From Eledone cirrhosa (lineage: Eukaryota; Mollusca; Cephalopoda; Octopoda; Eledonidae): a DNA stretch of 64,000 nucleotides. Each line of letters opens with the position of its first letter. Positions within the stretch are counted from its first letter, which is position 1. The notes below the pieces were generated by a model. It had not been told where the DNA came from, ran no database searches, and saw nothing but the letters and a program-made list of their open reading frames with translations. The translations under genes and the position numbers were made by a program. The stretch covers positions 192,327,655 to 192,391,654 of the forward strand of contig OZ024743.1 in the NCBI GenBank assembly GCA_964016885.1, in the 5' to 3' direction. Below, piece after piece: positions 55,001 through 64,000 of this stretch.

Positions 55001-55161
55001 ACCTCTTCGGTGATGCCCTGATTAACTTTTTCAAATTTCATTTGAAAAGGAAAATCAGGGTAGAGAGGGAAGTGCTCTCTTCCCAGCATTTTGTTGAAAG
55101 ATGGGTGAGAGAAGCAAGTATGGCCCGAATGAATGGGCCTTCTCTGAGTATGTGTCTGTAA
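52088..55161 (+). pseudogene. Tx-G ORF2, internal deletion and frameshifts
   Basis: The endonuclease is open from ATG 52088 with the motifs N10, ISET, VYAPTG, GDWNGI and TDH. A TAG at 53174-53176 replaces the TGG seen in Tx-H. At about 53313 (QLFGG) about 350 bp are missing, removing the first part of the RT up to EFKILAKVLAKRL; the downstream RT with SAYADDVTVVV is in another frame. A repeated GACG at about 53970-53985 adds four bases and shifts the frame again. The end from 53992 to 55161 is open and holds the finger CPRCAQGDETVLHALVQC. Confidence 0.9.
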
Positions 55162-55403
55162 ATTAAAGGTGGAAAACTGGGAGAGGGCACTTGCCCTGGT
55201 GGTCAGGGCCACTGTGGTCTTTTAATGGGCTTTCTCCACAAATGTCCCTTGGACGTCTCCCCCCTATTGGCGAATTTTTCTTTGTTATTTTATTTCAACC
55301 TCTGTTTTCTTACACTCAGAAATGCCCATTTGTACCGTCCTGTATTGTCCTGTACTGTCCTTAATGTCTACTTTATGTGAACCCTTGTGGTTAATAAAGA
55401 AAA

Positions 55404-55404
<1 letters not shown>

Positions 55405-55473
<69 letters not shown>
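55405..55473. repeat. (ATT)23 spacer between tandem Tx-G and Tx-H
   Basis: Twenty-three units are the only sequence between the 3' end of Tx-G and the 5' end of Tx-H. Confidence 0.95.
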
Positions 55474-55680
55474 GGCGACCTACGTAGTAAATCGTATCAT
55501 CGTGAGCTCCGCAAAGGTTTGTTATTTCCGTTTGTTAAAAATTGCCATTTATGGAAAATTTTATTGTTAACTGTTTATAAGCACACATACATTGTTTTCC
55601 GAAAAGGACACCCAAAAAGATTGGGGCTTTGTGCCCAAAATTTTAACTTTTATTATTATCCAAAAATTTCTTTGAAAAAA

Positions 55681-57677
55681 ATGGCTAATTCCCCTCTGCA
55701 CGAAGCAGCTGAAAGCCTTCCTCACAAAATAACACCTCACACATACACCACCATTGTAAATGTTACTACGTTTGCCAACACAAAAAAAAATATAAGCAGT
55801 AGCAATATTTTAAATTTGTCTCAGGCAGACATTCATTTTCCGCCATTACCAATGACTGCAGGTGTTAAAGCCTCCACCACCACCACCACCGCGACAACCA
55901 CCACCCCCACCACCACCGCGACAACAGAAACAAAAGAAGAAAAAAATAAATTAACTCGTGATGTCGAAATGAAATCAAGCAAAATGGACTCTTCCGCACC
56001 AAAGACGACTGACGTCACCACCACCACAACTGAAACTAAAATTAAGATTAACACAAATAACGATAGCAACAACAACAACAATGACATTATAAAACCGACC
56101 CTCAGTTTCGCCATAGTAGCAAAACAATTCGAAGCATTCACGGTAACTCAAGAGGATTTAGAAAATGCCAAACAAATGGTAAAGAAAGATGGGTACAGGG
56201 TCAGCTTCACCCCCCCCCCCCCTAATAAAATGGAGCATCGGCGCCTATGTACCGTGTCGTATAGAACAATAAATGTAAAATCGCGCCGAGTGGAACGGGC
56301 ATCCGAGTCCCAAATCCAAAAAGCTTTGGGACATGTGTGGGCAAGAAAAACCCACATCAGACGTGGGCAAAAGTATGGAACCGTGGATGTGTTCTTTGAA
56401 ACACCAGAGGAGGCTAGAGAACACTCCATGGCCCCATTAAAAAGTGACGACTTCACACTCGTCCCAAGCTATTGTGGCCAGAGACTCGTAAAGATCAGGG
56501 TGACCCACGTTCCACCGGCCATCGAAATTCCCTGGCTAATAGCGGCTGTCCTCGCCGGCATCGAAGCCAACACGAAAATAATAGCAATAGCAAAAGAAAA
56601 GCAGGAAAACTGGTCCTGATCTGGGATGGAGCTCCTAATCCAAGCGGACCAAAAAAGCATTGAGGAGATCCCAGAGGTAATAGACCTCACTGACGGCAGC
56701 CACCTCACGGTAATTGTCGAGGGCAGAAGACCTAGATGTGTCGTTTGTGGTGAAGGAACCCACCTAAGGGCTTTCTGCCCTCAGGCTAAAAGGTTGAGGC
56801 CACCTCTCCTACCCACCCCAGTGACACAACCATCAACACCACCAGTAGCAGAGATGGCAGCAACAACTGTAGCAGCAACAACAGAAGCAACTATAACAGC
56901 AACAACCCCAGCAACAGTAGCAAAACCAACACCACTACCACCACCAGCAAAACCAACACCACCACCACCCAACGCTTCAGAACTAGCACCAGCGCCTACA
57001 CCATCCACCACACCACAACCAAAACTAACGGCTGTGGAGGATTTTCCACTCCCCGGCCTATCACAACTGGAGACAGATTGTGACGACGAGGAGTGGGAAA
57101 CGATATCCGGAAAAAAAAAAAGAAACCAAAAAAGAAAAAATTCTCTTCCTTCCCCTCCAAAAACAAAATACAGAGGGAAACAAATAAACTAAGAAACAAA
57201 AAAGTTAGGACAGATATGCCACCATCCACACCAGCATCACCAACCCCATCAACCCAAACACCAACACCATCACCATCATTAACTCCAACACCACCATCAC
57301 CTACACCACAAAAGCCACCAAAATGCGAAACAGAAACAAACCCACAACAAACGCAAACAAAACAAAACAACCAAAACGATACACACTACACAGCATTAAA
57401 TTTGAACAACAAGCAATTATTACACTACATCCAACACAACACCAGCATCACAGAAAAAGACTACACAACAACCCCAAAATTCACACCACCTCCTCACATA
57501 CAAATCACTCGCATCACACAGAAAACGTACATGACACTAAAACAAAAATTCCCCAAAGACATCGGAGACTTCCGACAAGCACTCTCCAGGAGGATTTATA
57601 AGGACATCGTTCCTGAGGAGGCCACAAGCAGTGAAAAGGATGGAAAAGCCGTCCTTCCCCTACGAGAAGTAAGGTAA
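55681..57677 (+). pseudogene. Tx-H ORF1, one nonsense codon and one A-run frameshift
   Basis: Open from 55681 through the C-run (here in frame) to a TGA at 56617-56619, where Tx-G has TGG-type sequence (ENWSGSG). It is open again at 56626-57192 with the knuckle CVVCGEGTHLRAFC, then shifted at the A-run 57110-57121, and ends LREVR at 57677. It is closer to intact than the Tx-G ORF1. Confidence 0.88.
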
Positions 57678-57711
57678 GTGGTCTTTCCCATCTTTTCCAC
57701 TCCTTTTCAAC

Positions 57712-60700
57712 ATGACCTCACTCAGAATAGGCAGCATAAATGCGCGTGGCTTGGGGTCGTCATGGAAGCAGGGCCACCTGCTCAACGACCTCAGGTCACT
57801 AAACATAGATGTAGTGGCCATCAGCGAGACCAGAATCTCCGAAGCACAGGCTTTCGCACCGATCTTCGGCGGCTACGATGTGTACGCATCTCCCAGCCGT
57901 CCGGGATCGGGGGGAGGAGTTGCTGTGCTTTTTCGGAGAGGTTTGGATCTTGCCATACGGGCCATCTTCCTGGACCCAGAAGGTAAGTTGGTGGTGCTGG
58001 ACGTGACCAGCGGAGACGGGCAAGCTTTCAGGTTAGTGGCCGTCTATGCCCCGACAGGAGCAGGGCGGCCTGATTTCTTCCGGCGTCTGGAGACCTTTCT
58101 TGGAACGTTCCGCTCTTTAGTGTTAGTGGGCGACTGGAACGGGATCTTAGATGCACGCTGGGATTGTGTGGGATTAGTGGATAGGGAAGGAGGGTGCAAG
58201 AGTCTCACCAACCTGCTCAGACGTTTTGAACTGTCTGACAGGTACCGAATGGATTTCCCGAATGTACCAATGTGGACTTGGACAAATCGCATAGGGTCAT
58301 CCAGATCATATCTAGATAGAGTATTTTGTAGGGAAATAGATAGGTCTAGCATAGGCTGTCCACAATTCAAGATAGTCAGCTACACGGACCACAAATTCGT
58401 GATCTGTGTGCTTGACTTAGATAGGCTTCATAGACAAAGACCCGGCTACTGGAAGCTAAACGCGTCCTTACCAGCGCGCAAGGCCTACAGAGACCGGATT
58501 AGCGAACTAGTTAAGCGGGCGTTGACGGGGGCCATCGTCAACAACAAGTGGTGGTTTGCTCTGAAAAGAGCAATTAGAATAGAGTCCATTAGGTTTAGTA
58601 AGACTTTAGCAATAGAGAAAAATAGAGCAGAGGGAGAATTAGTTAGAAAATTAGATGAGGCGCTTAGCAAAGGCATCGCGACCGACGTACTTGCGGCGAA
58701 ATTGGCCCTTGACCAATTCTTCAATGCAAAGCACGAAGGCTGCGTTGTCAGAGCTAGGGTGCGTGCTCTCAGACACGAGGGGACGAAAGCCGTTCAATGG
58801 GCCCGAGTGGCGGAGGCGCGTCGTGGCAATAAAGCCACGATCCGGTCTTTGGTGGACCACGACGGGCGCATGCTACTCGATCCCGGGAAAATGTGTGAAG
58901 CTTTTCAGCGACACTTCGCTCAACTGTTCGGGGGCAGAGTTCAAGATGTTGGCCAAGGTGCTAGCAAAGAGGTTGGCGCTTGTCGTTGGTGGTCTGGTGG
59001 GAGAGGCACAGACATGCGCCATTCCCGACAGATCCATCCACGACAACTTCCACCTCATGCGATACATCGTAGAGAGGGTAGCTAGGGAACCTGGCACGGG
59101 TGGGTCTTTGATCAATTTAGATCAGTCGAAAGCCTTCGATAGGGTCGACCATCGTTACCTAGCGGCAGTCCTGAGGGCGGCTGGCTTTGGGCCCGTCTTC
59201 AGAGGCTGGATCGCTGCCATGCACAGCGACATCTGCTCTGTAGTGAGAGTGAACGGTCACCTTTCGGAACCGTTCAACATCATGCGCTCGGTCCGCCAAG
59301 GATGTCCCCTCTCGTCCCTATTGTACGTATTGACTCTCGAGCCATTACTGCACAAACTGGAGACGTTGAGGGGGGTCCCGCGCGAACTAGGATGCGGAAG
59401 ATCCGTGTCAGCATATGCCGACGATGTCACCGTAGTGGTGTCGAACGCCAAACACATCGAGGCGATCGGCACTACACTAAGAGAATACGAAGCGGTGACA
59501 GGAGCAATGATCAACCAGGAAAAGTCAGTGGGCCTGCAGCTCGGCACCTGGAGAGGCAGGTCCATGCCGTCCAACAGCGTCGTCGGGCGCTGGACGGACG
59601 GACGGACCGGTTAAATTGCTAGGGGTCTGGTTCGGTCCAGACCTCCAGACGGACAAAAACTGGGACGAGGTGACGAGCAGGGTGGCTTCTCTCACCCAGA
59701 AATGGGCCGAGAGGAAGCTATCCCTGAAAGGTCGAGCGGAGGTGGCGAATGCGTACATCGCATCCGTCATCTACTACCGCCTGACCGTCGTACCTTGTCC
59801 TAAGCCCCGCCTGACTGCGCTGGAGCGTTTGCTCTTTCGCTTCTTGTGGAAGGGACGCGCTCCGATGGTCAGGCGGTCCATCTGCTGTCAACACCCGCTA
59901 CGTGGAGGGCTGGGCATGCCGTGGCTGATGATGCGCAGACACGCGCTCAGGCTACGACATCTCCACCTCTTCCTCGACGGTGATCAGGTGTGGTCGCCGT
60001 TTGCTAGACACGTTTTTCCCCAGCTCGTCTCCTTGACGGAGCTGCAGTCCTGGGTCAAGCGAAGACCGAGAGGGAGCGCTTGGAGACTGGAATGTCTTCA
60101 GGCGCTCACAGCCCTCGACCAATCGGGCAATGTGATCGGTGGAAACTCCACCTTGGCGTTCTATAGGGGATTAGTGGAGGGGAAGAGCGACGACGTACTT
60201 GGAGAAACTCTAGGCGTCGACGAAAATCAACTAGCCAATCTCTTCGGAAGGACTTTCGGGCCGGAGCCTATGGACAACTTCCAGAAATCCCTGGCCTGGC
60301 AGTGCTACCGGGGAGCCTTGCCAGTTCGGGATAAACTCTACAGACATGGAAGTGCCGTCAGCCGGGCATGTCCGAGATGCGCGCAGGGCGACGAAACCGT
60401 CCTGCACGCACTCGTCCAGTGTCCGAGCATTGCTGACTTGTGGGTTTATGTCGAACACCTGCTGTCACGTGTAGGACGGATCCAGCTATCAGCTGAGTCC
60501 ATCGTGAGGATTGCCCCGCCCCCTTCCTTTAGCCTGGAAGGGCAGGCAGTTTTTATCTGTCTGGTGGCCATGGCGAAAGAGATAGTATGGTGGACACGTT
60601 TGAAAGGGCTGAAGACGAGCACTTACCTCTTCGGTGATGCCCTGATTAACTTTTTCAAATTTCATTTGAAAAGGAAAATCAGGGTAGAGAGGGAAGTGCT

Positions 60701-60785
60701 CTCTTCCCAGCATTTTGTTGAAAGATGGGTGAGAGAAGCAAGTATGGCCCGAATGAATGGGCCTTCTCTGAGTATGTGTCTGTAA
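57712..60785 (+). pseudogene. Tx-H ORF2, internal deletion and frameshift
   Basis: Open from 57712 for 457 codons through the whole endonuclease and linker (the TGG at 58799 is intact). The ~350-bp deletion at about 58937 then shifts it out of frame. The RT with YADD is readable at 58950-59610, and the C-terminal part at 59616-60785 after the 4-bp insertion. No functional RT could be made from it. Confidence 0.9.
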
Positions 60786-61028
60786 ATTAAAGGTGGAAAA
60801 CTGGGAGAGGGCACTTGCCCTGGTGGTCAGGGCCACTGTGGTCTTTTAATGGGCTTTCTCCACAAATGTCCCTCGGAAGTCTACCCCCTATTGGGGAATT
60901 TTTCTTTGTTATTTTATTTCAACCTCCGTTTTTTTTACACGCAGAAATGCCCATTTGTACCGTCCTGTATTGTGCTGTACTGTCCTTAATGTCTACTTTA
61001 TGTAAACCCTTGTGGTTAATAAAGAAAA

Positions 61029-61029
<1 letters not shown>

Positions 61030-61080
<51 letters not shown>
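61030..61080. repeat. (ATT)17 at the 3' end of Tx-H
   Basis: Seventeen units directly follow AATAAAGAAAAC, the end of Tx-H. Confidence 0.95.
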
Positions 61081-61129
61081 TTTGTATTATGAATTCAGAA
61101 TTGATTTCATCGTGTATCCCAATTGAAGA

Positions 61130-61225
61130 ATAAACGGAATTTAGAATAACAAATTCTATTTGCTTTTTTCTTCTAATATATAAGGAACAATTTCATTTCC
61201 GGGCAACGCCGGGGGCCTCTACTAG
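61130..61225 (+). mobile_element. Helitron-type 3' terminus (non-autonomous fragment)
   Basis: CCGGGCAACGCCGGGGG can fold as the terminal hairpin and is followed by CCTCTACTAG, ending in CTAG at 61222-61225. The hairpin sequence resembles the ends of Helitron-1 and -2. The next base is C rather than the usual T. The left end is not defined. Confidence 0.55.
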
Positions 61226-62627
61226 CTATTATTATTCACAAACAAAAAATAAATCTGTATAAAATACTCTAACATAAATTGATGCTAAAACGATGTGACT
61301 GAAGTTTATTTTTAGAGTCAACTACTCAGAAGTAATTGTTCCGGAAAGTTATGTAAACCAAGGGCATTCAATTAGTGTATTTCTAATAGACATATCAAAA
61401 TGCAAACGGAATTCGAACTCAAGAACTTTTGAGCTGGTCATCCCAATGATATGTGTACTAGAATTAATATTTTACTGACTTTGTCATGTGATTGAACTGG
61501 TCGGCCAAGTGATCAGAACTATTTCATCTAACTATCATTTAAATTGTTCAGACTTTGTTTTTTAGTTAAATAAAGCTTTTAATATAAGCCCTTGGCTTGT
61601 CTTACAACAATGTATTCAATTAAACTAAAACTAACGAGCATTTTAATGCAGTTTTCCCTTGCTAGAGCAGGAGTTAGAATTACAGATCGCATGACAGGCT
61701 TTCTACTCATCATATGATCTTTTTATGGCCAAATGCCAATTTATTTTAGCTGCCTCTTACAACATAGTTAGGGATACAGTGTACAATGATTTATTCAACA
61801 GAATAGCAGAAATTGTGAAAATATGTAAATTCATCTGTAACAGAATCAGAATGGTGACATTAGCAGAGATCAATCAGCAATTTTCCCCAATACTAGTACA
61901 GATGCCAACAAACTACAAATTATCATCAGTCATATTATTTCATTCATTTATAATTATTTTGCACACTTGAAACTGAGTATGCTATAATGACTCAACTTGA
62001 AATAATTTTTGTGAAGCATCATAACATATAACATAACGAGGAAATAAGATCAATATGAAGCAAATTTGTAACATCTTGCATGAAACTGTACATTTGCAGC
62101 TGTGGCAGATGAGGAATGTGGCTCTCAAGCAATTTGTGATGTATTCAGGCCTGTGTAACAAGCACAGGTCAAATGTGAAATGTAGGTCACCAAAGCTGGC
62201 AGTAGGCCCAGTCCAGATGTATAATATAAACTCTAATAACTGGTAATAGCGGTCCAGGTCGGGTGTGAAATGTACAACACCAAAATTGGTAATAGGACAA
62301 AGGTATAATATGAGCCCTCAAATCTAGTTAGATGTACAAAGAAGACACCCTTCACTGGTAGTGGACCCAAGACAGTCAAATAGTTCATTAAGTATTGTGG
62401 GGCTAGGGAGCCAGAAATGCAGGGGAGCTAGAAGCGAAGAGGCGGTATTGCCAGAATTGAGGGCCAAGTGACATCATATCGGAAATGCAGGTAGGGTCTC
62501 TCTCTTGGTCCACAGCAGAGTGTGGACTCTTTGATATGACTGGTACGAAGGAGTGTGTGGATTTTGCTGTTCTCTGGCCAGATACGAAACAGGTGAACAT
62601 CACACAGGGAGGAGGGAAACCGGTCAC
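61226..62627. other. AT-rich spacer, no gene seen
   Basis: Short frames (for example 61725-61970) have no recognisable domain. I see no repeat that I can name. Confidence 0.5.
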
Positions 62628-62853
62628 TTCAACCCTTTAGCATTTTCATTACTTTATATTTATTATTGTATTTTCACAGTAAAGGCTTTATCTCGCATAA
62701 TTATCTCACATAATATCAACGATACAAGATTTTGATGTTACTTATTTTGAGAACAATACCATTAGTATGAGTAGCCGATTGTGGCTGGTTTGAACAGAAA
62801 GGGGTGAGAGAATTCTGGCTGGATACGGCTGGTTTAAATGCTAAAGGGTTAAA
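62628..62853. mobile_element. Small MITE-like element with 18-bp terminal inverted repeats
   Basis: TTCAACCCTTTAGCATTT at 62628-62645 is mirrored at the right end by AAATGCTAAAGGGTTAAA (one or two mismatches). A related internal CGGCTGGTTT occurs near the right end. No ORF is seen. The ACCCTTTA word also appears near 17152. Confidence 0.5.
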
Positions 62854-63264
62854 CCTCTGGCCTACATGTACTACCCTACACTTCCTGTTAGTCAAACGTG
62901 TGTCAAATCTGAAATAAAATTGTTGCGTCACACATCCATTTTGTTTTGAGACCGACAGATGCTAAGAAGATAATGATGGAATAAAAAGAAAGTTGACCAC
63001 TATGGGGATGGAACAGAGAACATTCACGTTATTAGCACAACACACATATCAACTGAGCTAACCAGCCTACATTGTTTTAACTTTCAAAATTAAGATGGGG
63101 CACACACACATACAAATATCAAAATATATATATGATCTGTGGAAAAAATGTTCAACCTTAAGTTGAGAAAAAAAATGATGTATTTGGTTGGATTCAATTG
63201 CTAATCACCTTCCTAATAGGTTCTGTGTGGGCGTCTTTATATATTCTACTAGTAACAATATATA

Positions 63265-63295
63265 AAGACACACACACACACACACACACACACAA
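63265..63295. repeat. (CA)n microsatellite
   Basis: About fifteen CA units. 62854-63264 and 63296-63734 are AT-rich with no gene seen. Confidence 0.95.
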
Positions 63296-63734
63296 GGCTG
63301 GACTTTTACCTGCTGTGTCTCTAAGCTAAATGAAATTTGAGACCCCTCTCTAAAAATATTCAGGTAAAAAATTTTAAATAATTATATATAATTATTCTCA
63401 CCAGGAAACAAATACACAAGTATCAGAACCGACATTTAGAATCAGCTGTCGAAATAGTGTGTAAAATTACAGAGCTCGTTATACCAACAGCATGCTTCAT
63501 TAACTGACAGAATCTAACAGTTTAACATAGCAACCCCATACCTTTCAGGTTTAAAACACGTTTGAATCAATTGTTTCTTTTCAGAAGAAAGTCTTGAAGA
63601 CGTAATGTGCTATACAGTTGTCAAAATATTTAAAAATTGTTGTCATTATTACTTTAATTTTTTAAATATTATTGTTAATGATAAAGAATAAATAATATAT
63701 ATCAATATATACATATCTATATACATTAATAATT

Positions 63735-63835
63735 GTTTCTACTTTTGGCACAAGGCCAGCAATTACCCAGTACATTACTGGTACATTATTTTATCGACCC
63801 CTTGAGGATGAAAGGCAAAGTTAACCTCGACGGGA
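63735..63835 (-). mobile_element. OR-type SINE 3' fragment
   Basis: Minus-strand tail and body (TTTGGCACAAGGCCAGCAAT, GTTAACCTCGACGGGAT); the tRNA-like head is missing. Confidence 0.85.
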
Positions 63836-63866
63836 TAATATATACATTAATAATAATATTCAATTA

Positions 63867-64000
63867 GTTTGCAATTATGCAAACAGCCTCTTTTAAGCCA
63901 TGTCAGTAGAATGAGCCCCTCATTCTTGCAAACAGAACTGCAGACACTAATGTTTCTGCAGACACTAATGTTTCTGCAGACACTAATGTTTCTGGCTGAT
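63867..64000. repeat. Repeat related to 41098-41235, with 18-bp tandem units
   Basis: Shares TTTGCAATTATGCAAACA and GCCATGTCAGTAGAATGA with the 41-kb copy. It ends in three tandem units of TGCAGACACTAATGTTTC at the window edge. Confidence 0.8.

Larger units (their letters stand above)
49857..55404 (+). mobile_element. Tx-G: Tx1-like LINE with internal deletion
   Basis: A 5.55-kb unit in the same subfamily as Tx-B, starting at GGCGACCTACG and ending AATAAAGAAAAC before (ATT)23. It is nearly identical to Tx-H, including a ~350-bp ORF2 deletion and a 4-bp insertion, but has its own private stop codons. Confidence 0.92.
55474..61029 (+). mobile_element. Tx-H: Tx1-like LINE, near-duplicate of Tx-G
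   Basis: A 5.56-kb unit in head-to-tail tandem with Tx-G. It shares the ORF2 deletion junction and the 4-bp insertion, and differs at scattered positions, including stop codons found in only one of the two. Confidence 0.92.

Noticed and set aside
61725..61970. An 81-codon frame in the right-hand spacer
   Set aside because: No domain, signal or codon evidence; of a length expected by chance in AT-rich DNA.

Overview
This window looks like repeat-rich non-coding DNA from a cephalopod mollusc, most likely an octopus. The evidence is about eight copies or fragments of a tRNA-derived SINE closely resembling the octopus OR-type SINEs, a second tRNA-derived SINE of the type known from squid and cuttlefish, AT-rich spacers, abundant (ATT)n, (GAT)n, (CA)n and (TA)n microsatellites, and layered insertions of LINEs and Helitrons. 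I found no convincing host protein-coding gene. Every long reading frame belongs to a mobile element or translates a simple repeat.

Layout: 1-2560 is a decayed LINE on the + strand ending in (GAT)n. 2764-3441 holds microsatellites and two SINEs. 3491-15443 holds two full-length Tx1-like (L1-group) LINEs in tandem on the minus strand: Tx-A with both ORFs open, then Tx-B with broken ORFs. 15590-18356 holds SINEs and two fragments of an R4/Dong-like LINE. 18370-31233 holds four older Tx1-like copies on the + strand (Tx-C to Tx-F), interrupted by SINEs, a probable solo LTR and an unclassified insertion. 31236-32235 is a foldback repeat. 32240-40549 holds two Helitron copies in opposite orientation with their 3' ends facing outward; the larger is split by a 1.2-kb C-rich minisatellite. 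40575-44930 is non-coding but contains several hammerhead-ribozyme-like motifs, a small minisatellite and a 529-bp near-perfect palindrome. 45217-48760 is an almost intact R4/Dong-like LINE on the minus strand. 49857-61029 holds two nearly identical Tx1-like LINEs in tandem on the + strand (Tx-G, Tx-H). 61130-64000 is AT-rich spacer with a Helitron-type terminus and small repeats.

The unifying theme is the (ATT)n/(AAT)n microsatellite. Full-length Tx1-like copies start and stop exactly at it, tandem copies are separated only by it, the R4/Dong-like elements end in it, and the OR-type SINE ends in it with a tail that resembles the Tx1-like 3' end. I infer a Tx1-like LINE lineage that inserts into (ATT)n, amplifying its own target and possibly mobilising the SINE. 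Tx-A also looks chimeric: its ORF2 is nearly identical to that of Tx-B, but its ORF1 and 5' UTR come from a different lineage.

The most unusual non-coding signal is the 41.9-44.8 kb stretch. Three or four sites there match the hammerhead core (CUGANGA, stem II, GAAA, two-base stem III, stem I), and one sits inside a 24-bp perfect inverted repeat.
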